A DNA stretch of 28,837 nucleotides from CAZJFH01 sp964545205 (GCA_964545205.1 CAZJFH010000063.1:1-28837); one strand, 5' to 3'. Positions 8,039-15,900 are shown, numbered from the stretch's first letter. The notes: generated from the sequence alone by a model not told the origin. Program-made: numbers and translations.

Positions 8039-9754
8039 TCAGTACCTCACAACGACGCTGAGATATGCGCCCCACGAGTCCTCGTGGGGGTCGGTGGTGT
8101 TCGTCGGCGCGAGACTCGCCGAGATCGCCCGGGCGACGTCGATCTGCGCCGAGACGCGGTCGAGGGCCACCACGCGGATGCCGACGCCCGCCGAGCTGAC
8201 CCGCTGCTGGTCCATCAGCGAGTCGCGGTCGAGGGTGCTCCAGCTCCAGGTCCAGCCGGTGTCGGCGTAGACGAACGGCTGGACCATGTTCACGTGCTCG
8301 ATCTCGTGCGGGATCGCGTAGTTGAGCTCGCCGCGGAAGGCGGCGCCGATGTCGCCGGTGATCGTCGACGGGTCGTAGGCGCGGCCGAAGGTCTTGCCGC
8401 CGATGCCGAAATCCTCGGACGCCGGCACCCGGTCGCGGGAGTACTGGCCCTCGGCGGCCAGTTCGAGCACCAGCCCGGAGACGATGGGCTGGTCGTGCCT
8501 GGCGCGGCCGACGAATTTGGTGAAGACGGCCTCGTCGGCGGGATTGTTGGTCCGGGCCCCGAGGACGCCGAGGCCCTGGGTGGCCTGGAGCTGCAGCAGA
8601 TTGGCGCCGCCGAACCGGTCGGCGACGTCGTAGGTCGCGCCCAGCGAGGCGACCGCCAACTGGTCGCGGCCGATGGTCGTGAAGGCGCCGAAATTGGTCT
8701 CGGTGTCGGTGCGCCGCAGCGCGAACTCGCCGTCGAGGACCAGGGTTTCCGACCGGCTGCGGATCAGCGGATGACGGGCGCCGGCGCGCAGGGTCGTCGA
8801 GTCGCTGTAGACCTTGAGCACGTTGATGTCCGGCTCGGACAGGCTCTTGCGGACGCCGACGAAGCCGACGGTGCCGTTGCTGCCGATCGGCCGCTCGTAG
8901 GTGATCTCGCCGTATTTCAGCTCGTCGATCTGCTTGGCGAGGATGGCGCGCGCGGTGAGGGTGTCGAAGTCGGAGATGTCGTTGAACTGGACCATGCCGT
9001 CGGCCTGCCACGGGCCGATCGACTCGGAGCCGCGGTTGTCGACCGCCAGGGCCGCCGCGAACGGCACCCGCTCGAGCACCAGCACCAGGTTGCTGCCGCC
9101 GGTGACGCCCTCGGCGGGCTTCAGCACGGTGCGGGCCTGGACGCCGCCGAGGTCGTTGATCAGCAGCACCTGGCGCTCCAGCACCTCGAGCCGCAGCGGC
9201 CGCGACGCCTTGATGCGCGCGACATAGGGCGCGAAGCGGTCGGCGCGGTCCGCGAACTCGCCCTCGAAGCCGACCTCGTGGATGAAGCCCTCGATCACCG
9301 TGATGCGGGCGACGCCGTCGCGGATGCGCTGGGCGGGGATCACCGCCTGCGACAGCACGTAGCCCTGGTTGCGGTAGTGGTTGGTGATCGCGTCGCGGAG
9401 CTGGTAGAGGTCGAGCAGGGTGATCGGCCGCTCGAGCACCGCGTCGATCAGGGGACGAAGCTGCTCGGTGCCCAGCGCGTCGGCGCCTTCGATCACCACG
9501 TCGCTCAGGGTGAGCTGGATCTGCCCGGCCTGGTCCGGCGGCGGCGCCTGCTCGGGCGCCGGCACTTCGATCGCCGGCCGCGACTGCGGCGCCGGAGTCG
9601 GCTCGAAGCGTTCCTCGACGCGGCGCGGATCGGCGGCGCTCGGGATCTGCTGGGCGGTCGCCGTCTGCGCGGCGAGCGGGAGCAACAGCATGGCGGCCGC
9701 GACGGAGCGGACCGGGAAATTGGTTCCACGCAGGCGTGCGGGATTGGGCGTCAT
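8039..9754 (-). CDS. TpsB outer-membrane transporter (ShlB/FhaC/HecB family)
   Basis: A 571-residue outer-membrane protein. Residues 1 to about 34 are a signal peptide (AAAMLLLPLAAQTATA), followed by a Pro/Glu-rich linker like that joining helix H1 to the POTRA domains in this family. POTRA1 is about 80-155 (LSDVVIEGADALG, then GYVLSQAVIPAQRIRDGVARITVIEG) and POTRA2 about 157-230. The remainder is an alternating-residue beta-barrel ending in VVVRY with a C-terminal aromatic residue. GRAYDP (about 457-462) sits where FhaC-type proteins carry the VRGY/F motif of loop L6. A strong RBS (GGGGGAGA) precedes the ATG by 8 bases. It is the first gene of a two-gene operon and should export the downstream TpsA-caspase. 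Confidence 0.92.
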   Translation of the reverse strand: MTPNPARLRGTNFPVRSVAAAMLLLPLAAQTATAQQIPSAADPRRVEERFEPTPAPQSRPAIEVPAPEQAPPPDQAGQIQLTLSDVVIEGADALGTEQLRPLIDAVLERPITLLDLYQLRDAITNHYRNQGYVLSQAVIPAQRIRDGVARITVIEGFIHEVGFEGEFADRADRFAPYVARIKASRPLRLEVLERQVLLINDLGGVQARTVLKPAEGVTGGSNLVLVLERVPFAAALAVDNRGSESIGPWQADGMVQFNDISDFDTLTARAILAKQIDELKYGEITYERPIGSNGTVGFVGVRKSLSEPDINVLKVYSDSTTLRAGARHPLIRSRSETLVLDGEFALRRTDTETNFGAFTTIGRDQLAVASLGATYDVADRFGGANLLQLQATQGLGVLGARTNNPADEAVFTKFVGRARHDQPIVSGLVLELAAEGQYSRDRVPASEDFGIGGKTFGRAYDPSTITGDIGAAFRGELNYAIPHEIEHVNMVQPFVYADTGWTWSWSTLDRDSLMDQQRVSSAGVGIRVVALDRVSAQIDVARAISASLAPTNTTDPHEDSWGAYLSVVVRY

Positions 9755-9990
9755 TCGGCAGTCTCCCCCTGATCGCCGAAAGATATCATCTTACGAGCGG
9801 TATCAAAGCGAATTTGTGTGAATGAACGACTTCTTCGGGGCCGCGAAAGCAAACGACGGCGCCGGCGGCGGGCGCGGAGGCCAACGGTGCCCTCGACTCG
9901 AAGGGCGGAACTGGTGTTTATTGGCGCCATCGCTTGCGGATCCCGAAGCCGCCACCGCGACCCAATTGCTGTCAGCGAGTAATCAGCCCC
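9755..9990. promoter_or_regulatory. Divergent intergenic region between tpsB and the SapC gene
   Basis: This 236-base gap holds the promoters for two divergent transcripts. An AT-rich patch at about 9778-9825, rare in this genome, is the likely core. On the minus strand it offers a weak sigma-70-like pair (TTCGCT, 18-base spacer, TGATAT) ahead of tpsB. No clear promoter is visible for the plus-strand gene. I see no open frame worth calling here. Confidence 0.4.
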
Positions 9991-10764
9991 ATGGACGACA
10001 ATCAAACCACCAGGGGAGCGCAGCTCCCGCCGTTCTACAAGCAGTTGGTCGCGCTCGACCGGAACGAGCACGCCGGCCTGCGGCTGCGCCAGGAGCAGGA
10101 CTTCCGATTCGCCGCCGACGCAAACGCGATCGTGCTGGCCGTCGCCGAGTTCCAGGCGGCGGCGCAAAGCTATCCGATCCTGTTCACCACCGGCGAGCGG
10201 CCGATGCCGGTGGCGCTGGTCGGGCTGAAGCGCAACCAGAACCTGTTCCTGGACGCCGCCGGCAAGTGGCGGGCGGGAGCCTACGTTCCGGCCTATCTGC
10301 GCCGCTATCCGTTCATCCTGGTCGCGCCGCAGGGCAACGCCGAGCACAAGCTGCTGGCCGTCGACCCGACCGCGGACCGGTTCGGCGACGCCGGCGCGGC
10401 CCTGTTCGAGGACGGCAAGCCGACCCAGGTCACCGAGGACGCGTTGAAGCTGGCCGGGGCGCTCGACGAGCAGTTCCAGCAGACCAACGCCTTCGCGGCG
10501 GCCCTGCGCGAGCGCGACCTGCTGGTGCCGACGCGGGCGACGGTGTCGTTGAAGAACGGCGAGCGGATCGACTTCACCGACTTCCAGGTCATCGACGGCG
10601 GCCGCTTCGACAAGCTCGACGACGCGACGGTGCTGGACTGGCGCAAGCGCGGCTGGCTGGCCGCGGCCTACGCGCATCTGTATTCGGCCGGGCGCTGGGC
10701 GGCGCTGATCGACCTGGCCGCCGCCGCCGCCGCGCAGGGGGAGGGTGCCGATGCCGCGTCGTAA
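9991..10764 (+). CDS. SapC-family protein
   Basis: A 257-residue protein matching the SapC family along its whole length: N-terminal PPFYKQLVALDRNEHAGLRL, then AIVLAVAEFQAAAQSYPILF, a GxxPVALVGLKRNQNLFLD segment, AYVPAYLRRYPFILV, and the C-terminal DFQVIDGGRFDKLDDATVLDWRKRGWLAAAYAHLYSAGRW. I chose the ATG at 9991 because family members start shortly before the FYK motif; an upstream TTG adds 19 residues that look non-coding. The family is named after a gene beside S-layer export genes in Campylobacter fetus, and its molecular role is not established. It has no signal peptide. It overlaps the next gene by 14 bases. Its position opposite a secretion cluster fits a role in surface-protein export, but this is only contextual. 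Confidence 0.85.
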   Translation: MDDNQTTRGAQLPPFYKQLVALDRNEHAGLRLRQEQDFRFAADANAIVLAVAEFQAAAQSYPILFTTGERPMPVALVGLKRNQNLFLDAAGKWRAGAYVPAYLRRYPFILVAPQGNAEHKLLAVDPTADRFGDAGAALFEDGKPTQVTEDALKLAGALDEQFQQTNAFAAALRERDLLVPTRATVSLKNGERIDFTDFQVIDGGRFDKLDDATVLDWRKRGWLAAAYAHLYSAGRWAALIDLAAAAAAQGEGADAAS

Positions 10765-11419
10765 CGCGCCGGCCCTGGCGCTCGCCGCCGCCTGCGCGCT
10801 GCTGGCCGCGGCGCCGGCCGCCGCCGCGCCGTCGGGCGACGGCAAGGCCGCCGCCGCCGAAGCGCCGGCGACGGCCGAGGTCACCGGCTTCCGCTCGGCG
10901 CGGTTCGGCATGTCCGAGGCCGAGGTGCGCAAGGCGATCGCCAAGGACTTCAAGGTCAAGGACGCCGAAATCCGCGCCGGCGACAATCCGGTCGAGAAGA
11001 CCCGGGTCCTGACGGTTCTGGTGTCGGATCTGCTGCCCGACAGCGGCGATGCGGTCATCACGTATCTGCTCGGCTACAAGTCCAAGAAACTGTTCGCGGT
11101 CAACGTCAACTGGTCGGCGGCCACCGACAAGGAGATCACCTCCGAGAAGCTGGTCGCCACCGCCGGCATCCTGGCGCGGCACTTCGAGGCGGCGGGCTAT
11201 CCGCCGCAGGGCCAGATCAAGAGCCTGCTGCTGCCCGACGGCCGCTTCGTGGTGTTCCGCGGCGCCGACCCGGCCGGGCGCACCGTCCAGGTGACGCTGC
11301 TGGGCGAAACCGCCGCGAAGGACGAGCAGCGGGTGTTCACGCCGAAGGTCCTGCAGCTCAGCTACATCCAGGACCCCGAGAAGCCCGACGTCTTCGAACT
11401 GCAGCCGGGCCAGTTCTGA
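10751..11419 (+). CDS. Exported protein of unknown function
   Basis: A 222-residue protein that I do not recognise. A clear signal peptide (APALALAAACALLAAAPAAAA) ends near residue 26, followed by an Ala/Lys/Glu-rich spacer and a periplasmic domain. That domain contains GFRSARFGMSEAEVRKAI, a motif common in small periplasmic domains that open with a beta strand and helix. The rest alternates strands (VLTVLVSDLL, AVITYLLGY, LFAVNVNW) with helices. The ATG at 10751 is preferred over a GTG six bases earlier because it lies 6 bases after a GGGGAGGG RBS. It overlaps the end of the SapC gene and shares its transcript, so a joint envelope function is likely. Confidence 0.8.
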   Translation: MPRRNAPALALAAACALLAAAPAAAAPSGDGKAAAAEAPATAEVTGFRSARFGMSEAEVRKAIAKDFKVKDAEIRAGDNPVEKTRVLTVLVSDLLPDSGDAVITYLLGYKSKKLFAVNVNWSAATDKEITSEKLVATAGILARHFEAAGYPPQGQIKSLLLPDGRFVVFRGADPAGRTVQVTLLGETAAKDEQRVFTPKVLQLSYIQDPEKPDVFELQPGQF

Positions 11420-11426
11420 GCAGGAA

Positions 11427-11456
11427 AAAACCCCTGCGGCGGCGCCGCAGGGGTTT
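11427..11456. terminator. Bidirectional Rho-independent terminator
   Basis: A 13-base perfect stem (AAACCCCTGCGGC at 11428-11440, paired with 11444-11456) with a 3-base loop. It is flanked by six A on the left, which gives a T run on the minus strand, and by TTT on the right. It lies 8 bases after the plus-strand stop and 27 bases beyond the last minus-strand peptide gene, so it can end both convergent transcripts. Confidence 0.88.
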
Positions 11457-11482
11457 CCTCGTCGCCTCGCGGCACCAACCCG

Positions 11483-11749
11483 TTACGAGTTGATGTTGAT
11501 CGAGCCGATGTTGGTGTTGTCGCTGACGTCGCCGCCGGCCGCACCAACCGCGCCCGCGCCCGAGCCGGCGCTGCCGCCGACGCCGACGCCGGTGCCTTCG
11601 GCATAGGCGCCGAAGCCCGCGGCCGCGCCCATGCCGGCGCCCACGCCGTGGCCGCCCGCGGCGATCGAGCCGGCGCCCGCGCCGCCGAGGGCGTCACCGC
11701 CCGACTTTCCACCCTGGCTGACGCCAACGCCGCCGAATTCGTTGCTCAT
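11483..11749 (-). CDS. Glycine-rich small protein, copy 4 of 4
   Basis: An 88-residue Gly/Ala/Ser-rich protein starting MSNEFGGVGVSQGGKSGGDA and ending in the invariant tail DVSDNTNIGSININS. It contains GAGAGS at 23-28 and the family block YAEGTGVGVGGSAGSGAGA. It has no cysteine, no signal peptide and no transmembrane segment. The start is fixed by the conserved MSNE and by an RBS (AAAGGAT) in the short gap after copy 3. It is the last gene before the shared terminator. I recognise no named family. The neighbouring C39-type exporter suggests it is a trimmed and secreted substrate. Possible roles are a surface fibre, a signal or a bacteriocin-like peptide; the sequence does not decide between them. 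Confidence 0.85.
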   Translation of the reverse strand: MSNEFGGVGVSQGGKSGGDALGGAGAGSIAAGGHGVGAGMGAAAGFGAYAEGTGVGVGGSAGSGAGAVGAAGGDVSDNTNIGSININS

Positions 11750-11767
11750 GTCCGTATCCTTTCGAAA

Positions 11768-11784
11768 TGATCGCCTGGCGATCA
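11768..11784. promoter_or_regulatory. Intercistronic palindrome between copies 3 and 4
   Basis: TGATCGCC, one central base, then GGCGATCA: a perfect 8-base inverted repeat that includes the stop codon of copy 3. On the minus strand it is followed by TTTC, so it could be a weak attenuator or an mRNA-processing or stabilising hairpin that sets the level of copy 4. The other two gaps in the array lack it. Confidence 0.4.
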
Positions 11785-12048
11785 GGAGTTGATGTTGATC
11801 GAGCCGATGTTGGTGTTGTCGCTGACGTCGCCGCCAGCCGCACCCATGGCGCCCGCGCCGGAGCCGGCGCTGCCGCCGACACCGACGCCGGTGCCCTCGG
11901 CATAGGCGCCGAAGCCCGCGGCCGCGCCCGAGCCGACGCCGAGGCCGCTGCCGGCACCCGCCACCGAACCCGCACCGGCGCAACCCATCGCATCGCCGCC
12001 AGACTTGCCGCTCTGGCTCACGCCGACGCCGCCGAATTCATTGCTCAT
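11782..12048 (-). CDS. Glycine-rich small protein, copy 3 of 4
   Basis: An 88-residue paralogue of its neighbours. It departs from the others at informative sites: QGG becomes QSG at 12-14, and ALGG becomes AMGC at 20-23, which gives the only cysteine in the family (Cys23). KSGG at 15-18 and the 15-residue tail are unchanged. The RBS is GGGGAGAA upstream of the ATG. It belongs to the same sigma-54 transcript as copies 1, 2 and 4. The lone cysteine could allow dimerisation or may be neutral drift. Confidence 0.85.
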   Translation of the reverse strand: MSNEFGGVGVSQSGKSGGDAMGCAGAGSVAGAGSGLGVGSGAAAGFGAYAEGTGVGVGGSAGSGAGAMGAAGGDVSDNTNIGSININS

Positions 12049-12074
12049 CTTCGTTCTCCCCTATGGTGTGACGA

Positions 12075-12344
12075 TCAGGAATTGATGTTGATCGAGCCGA
12101 TGTTGGTGTTGTCGCTGACGTCGCCGCCCGCGGCACCCACCGCGCCCGCGCCCGAGCCGGCGCTGCCGCCGACGCCGACGCCCGTGCCCTCGGCATAGGT
12201 GCCCCAGCCGCCGCTGGCCGAGCCCGCGCCGATGCCGACGCCGTGGCCGGCGCCCGCCATCGAACCGGCGCCCGCGCCGCCAAGGGCGTCACCGCCCGAC
12301 TTGCCACCCTGGCCGATGCCGACCGCGCCCATTTCGTTGCTCAT
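12075..12344 (-). CDS. Glycine-rich small protein, copy 2 of 4
   Basis: An 89-residue paralogue starting MSNEMGAVGIGQGGKSGGDA. It is the most diverged copy at the N-terminus: Phe5-Gly-Gly is replaced by Met-Gly-Ala. The middle carries GGWGTYAEGTG, and the C-terminal tail DVSDNTNIGSININS is identical to the other copies. The RBS is GGAGAG before the ATG. It lies 20 bases after copy 1 in the same transcript. The lost first GG shows that this position is not a conserved leader-cleavage site. Confidence 0.85.
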   Translation of the reverse strand: MSNEMGAVGIGQGGKSGGDALGGAGAGSMAGAGHGVGIGAGSASGGWGTYAEGTGVGVGGSAGSGAGAVGAAGGDVSDNTNIGSININS

Positions 12345-12364
12345 GATCTCTCTCCGTCGTTCGT

Positions 12365-12637
12365 TCAGGAATTGATGTTGATCGAGCCGATATTGGTGTT
12401 GTCGCTGACGTCGCCGCCCGCGGCGCCCATGGCGCCCGCGCCCGATCCGGCGCTGCCGCCGACGCCGACGCCGGTGCCCTCGGCATAGACGCCGCCGCCC
12501 CAGCCCGACGCCGAGCCCATGCCGGCGCCGACGCCGCTGCCGCCGCCCGCGAACGAGCCGGCGCCGGCCCCGCCGAGCGCGTCGCCGCCCGACTTGCCGC
12601 CCTGGCTCACGCCGACGCCACCGAATTCGTTGCTCAT
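12365..12637 (-). CDS. Glycine-rich small protein, copy 1 of 4 (promoter-proximal)
   Basis: A 90-residue protein, by my count 34 residues of it glycine, otherwise mostly Ala, Ser and Val. It has GAGAGS at 23-28, an aromatic patch (GWGGGVYAEGTG) mid-protein, and the invariant tail DVSDNTNIGSININS after AAGG. The start is the conserved MSNE at 12637, behind a strong AGGAGAGGAG. A longer frame from 12712 would run through the sigma-54 promoter and is rejected. There is no signal peptide, so export must use the adjacent ABC system. As the first gene after the promoter, it should be the most abundant copy. Function is unknown; a secreted, possibly fibre-forming or signalling peptide is inferred. 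Confidence 0.85.
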   Translation of the reverse strand: MSNEFGGVGVSQGGKSGGDALGGAGAGSFAGGGSGVGAGMGSASGWGGGVYAEGTGVGVGGSAGSGAGAMGAAGGDVSDNTNIGSININS

Positions 12638-12695
12638 CTCTCGGTCTCCTCTCCTGCTGGCGAGTGCTGCCGCGTCGCGGCACGCAGTCCATAAG

Positions 12696-12711
12696 TGCAA
12701 CGGCCGTGCCA
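12696..12711 (-). promoter_or_regulatory. Perfect sigma-54 (RpoN) promoter for the peptide array
   Basis: Read on the minus strand, the site is TGGCACGGCCGTTGCA, which matches every defined position of the -24/-12 consensus TGGCACGRNNNTTGCW. Transcription should start near 12685, about 48 bases before the ATG of copy 1. It is the only exact match I found in an intergenic region. Such promoters depend absolutely on an AAA+ activator, and one is encoded at 26772-28019. Confidence 0.9.
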
Positions 12712-12793
12712 CGCCGTCCGGGGTAGGGGCGGCCGTCGAACGTAGAGGCGATTTTCGCGGGATTCCGCGCCGGCGCGGCCGTCCGGAGGCGCC

Positions 12794-12835
12794 CGGCTGT
12801 CCATCAATGGTGGACGGCTGTCCAACAAAGCGGAC
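12794..12835. promoter_or_regulatory. Two tandem dyads, candidate upstream activator sites
   Basis: CGGCTGTCCA occurs at 12794-12803 and again at 12815-12824, exactly 21 bp (two helical turns) apart. Each is the left half of an imperfect dyad: GTCCA...TGGAC (12799-12815) and GTCCA...CGGAC (12820-12835). They lie about 110-150 bases upstream of the predicted sigma-54 start, the usual distance for enhancer-binding activators. The binding protein is inferred to be the activator at 26772-28019. Confidence 0.6.
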
Positions 12836-12849
12836 GATTGCCCGCGACA

Positions 12850-12889
12850 GGCAAAAGAAACGGCGCCGCGGGCGATGCCGCGGCGCCGT
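12850..12889 (-). terminator. Rho-independent terminator after the ABC exporter gene
   Basis: A perfect 12-base stem (ACGGCGCCGCGG at 12860-12871, paired with 12878-12889) with a 6-base loop. On the minus strand it is followed by TTCTTTTG. It lies 25 bases past the stop of the exporter and upstream of the sigma-54 promoter, so the export operon and the peptide array are separate transcription units. Confidence 0.82.
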
Positions 12890-12914
12890 CGTGGCGCGAG
12901 ATCGCGGGGGCGGC

Positions 12915-15900
12915 TCAGGCGACCGGCGTCGCCGTCGCCATCGCCGCCGCCGCCGGCAGATCCAGCTTCGGCAGTTCGAACTGGGTGCTGGCGAGCTGGT
13001 AGTAGTGGCCCTTGTAGCCGTTCTCGATCAGATACTCGCGGTCGATGAGCTGCTTGTGCGAGCCCTTCTCGGCGACCTTGCCGTCCCTGATGAAACAGAT
13101 CATGTCGGAATCGATCACCGTCGTCAGGCGGTGGGCGATGCTGATGCTGGTGCGGTTGTGGGTCACCAGCTTGAGCTGCTGGATGATGCGGGCCTCGGAC
13201 TCGTTGTCGAGCGCGCTGGTCGCCTCGTCGAACAGCATGATCTTCGGGCGCCGGTACAGGGCGCGCGCGATGCAGATGCGCTGGCGCTGGCCGCCCGACA
13301 GGCCGATGCCCTTCTCGCCGATCGGCGTCTGGTAGCCGAGCGGGAAATTGACGATGAACTCGTCGGCGCCGGCCAGGTGCGAGGCCTCCTTGACCGCCTG
13401 CATGTCGGGCTCGGGATCGCCGAGCGCGATGTTCTCGGCGACGGTTCCGGAGAACACGAAGCCCTCCTGCAGCACGACGCCGATGTTGCGGCGGAGCGAG
13501 TAGAGGTCGAGCGAGCCGATCTCCTTGCCGTCGATCAGCACCTCGCCGGAATTGGGCTTGTGGAAGCCCAGGATCATCTTGGCGATGGTGCTCTTGCCGC
13601 AGCCCGAGGCGCCGACCAGCGCCACCTTCTGGCCGGGGGCGATCTCGAGGTCGAACTCGCGCATGACCTGCTTGGTCTGGTCGTTGGTCGAATACGAGAA
13701 GTTGACCTTGCGGAACTGGATGCGGCCTTCGGCGACCTTGACGGTGGCCGGCATCTTCTCGGGCTGGGCGATCGGCTCCTGCTCGGGCTTGACGGTGATG
13801 ACGTCGCCGACGCGGTCCATGGCGATGCGGATCTCCTGGAAGTCGTTCCACAGGTTGACCATCTGCATCACCGGCGCGGTGACCAGGCCCATCAGCATGT
13901 TGAAGCCCATCAGCTCGCCGACCGTCATCGTGCCGGCCATCACCTCGTTGGCGCCGAGCCACAGCACCAGGATGGTCGAGGCCAGCGTCGCCATGCGGAA
14001 CAGGCTGTCCGACATCAGACCGAGCCGGCGCTGCTGGAAGCTGCGGTTGACGTTGTCGACCAGCGCGTTCTCCCAGCGGCTGCGGGCGTAGTACTCGTTG
14101 GCGGTGGCCTTCAGGGATTCGATGCCGTTCAGGCTTTCGATCAGGTAGGACTGGGCCTGCGAGTTGGTCAGGAAGATTTGCTGGGCGATCTTCTTGATGC
14201 GCGGCGTGAAGTACAGGACGATCGCGATGTAGAGCGGCAGGAACAGGATCACCACCGTCGCCAGCGCCGTGCTGTAGGCGAACATCATCGCGAAATAGAT
14301 CACCACCATCAGCGAGTTCAGCAGCACGGTGACCGACGAGCCGGTGATGATGGCGCGGACCTTCTGGTTCTCGCCGAAGCGGGTCAGGATCTCGCCCTTG
14401 TTGCGCTTGAGGAAGAAGTCCATCGGCAGGCTGAGGACGTGGCGGTAGAACTCGCTCATCAGCCGCATGTCCAGCCGCGCCGTCGAATGGGCCAGCAGCA
14501 GGTTCTGGGCGATCATCATGATGGTGCTGAACGCGGTCACCATCACCATGCCGGCCAGCATCATGTTGAGCAGGCTGACGTCGTGATGGACGACGACGGT
14601 GTCGACGATGGTCTGCACGAACAGCGGCGACGCCAGGCCGAGCATGTTGATGACCAGCGCCGCCAGGAAGGCTTCGGCGAAGAACTTCTTGTGCGGCAGG
14701 ATGTAGTGCAGGAAGTGCATGATCGGCTTGACCGGCGCCTCGCCGACCTCGAACCGCTGCGTCGGTTCCAGCGCGATCAGCAGACCGGACTCGGGATCGG
14801 CGTTGCCGTCGACGACCTCGGGAACGGTCCACGACTGGATGAACTCCGCCTTGCCCAGCCGCTTGATGCCGCCGTCGGGGTCCATGACGTGGACCTCGGA
14901 GTCGGTGACCTTGAAGGCGACCACGTAGTGATAGCCTTCCCAGCCGATGATCGCCGGCAGCTTGGTGCCCTTGATGTCGTCGTAGCGCAGCGCGTAGCCC
15001 TTGGCCCGGAAGCCCAGCACCTCGGCGCCGCGCACGATGTCGTCGGGCGTGGCGTTGGCGTAATCGAGGCTGGTCAGCTCGCGGATCTGCCCCAGCGTGA
15101 ACGCCTTGCCGTAGTGATTGCACACCGCCGCCAGGCAGGCGGCGGCGCATTCGGTCTCGTTCGACTGGCGCACCACCGGCAGGCTGGAGGCCGAACCCTT
15201 CTGCTGCTCGAGCGTCCGGAACTCCGCCTCGGTGACCGAATCGGCGAGGCGGATGCGCATGTCGACGCCCTCGGCGCGGCGCCTGACCGCCAGTTCCTCC
15301 TGCTCGTAGCCGTCGATCTGGCGCACGCGCTCGGCCAGCCGCTCGGCCAGCGCCGGGTTGATGTCGAGCAGCAGCTTGACCGCCTTCTTCGGGATCACCA
15401 GCAGCATGCTGTCGCGCACCGCGCGGGCGGTGTAGGTCTGGGCGCCGCCCTTTTCGTTGTAGCCGGCCAGCGCCGCCGGCTCGCCGAGCAGGCCGCCCTT
15501 CATCACCTCGTCGAGGCGGATCGGCTCGCCCTCGAGCGGGGTGCGGACCAGCTCGACGATGCCGCGCTCGACGAAGTACAGGCGCGGGTCGTTGTCGCCC
15601 TGGCGGAACAGGTCCTTGCCGGCGCCGACGTTCTTGACGCCCAGGCTGTGCAGAATCTCCAGGAACTGTTCGTTGTCGTAGCTCGCCTTGCCGAGCAGCC
15701 CGCGCAGGCGCGTGCCGACCTCGATCAGGCTGACGTGCATCTTGAAGTGCTGCTCGATGACGCTGCTCTTGGCCACCAGCGCGCGGACCTCGTTCGCCGG
15801 CAGGAACAGCGAGACGACCTTGCCGACGGCGATCGCCGAGGACGGCCAGCTCATCGGCTCGAGCATGGACATCTCGCCCAGCGTGCCGCCTTCCTCGACC

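Larger units (their letters stand above)
11483..12637 (-). repeat. Four-copy tandem gene array, period about 296 bp
   Basis: Starts at 12637, 12344, 12048 and 11749 give spacings of 293, 296 and 299 bases. The 3' ends of the four genes are nearly identical over about 45 bases, with one or two substitutions, and the 5' ends are strongly similar, while the middles vary by short indels and substitutions in Gly/Ala/Ser codons. This indicates recent tandem duplication with strong constraint on the C-terminal tail. Confidence 0.9.

Noticed and set aside
1559..9772. A 2737-codon plus-strand open frame across the TPS region
   Set aside because: It is antisense to two genes with clear domains, is made of Arg/Gly/Asp/Val-rich low-complexity sequence typical of shadow frames in high-GC DNA, and has no recognisable motif.
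9923..9938. Sigma-54-like sequence TGGCGCCATCGCTTGC ahead of the SapC gene
   Set aside because: The GG and GC elements are 13 rather than 12 bases apart and the A of the -24 box is missing, so it is unlikely to be used.
11483..12637. Tandem array as a CRISPR or simple DNA repeat
   Set aside because: The units are about 296 bp, each with an RBS, start and stop and a conserved reading frame, so they are duplicated genes.
11483..12637. Classical class II bacteriocin or lanthipeptide precursors
   Set aside because: No canonical double-glycine leader with hydrophobic -4/-7 positions, no cysteine (apart from one in copy 3) and no lanthionine synthetase gene nearby.
12365..12712. Longer start for the first glycine-rich protein at 12712
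   Set aside because: The extension would run through the sigma-54 promoter and upstream of its start site; the conserved MSNE start at 12637 has a strong RBS and matches the other three copies.
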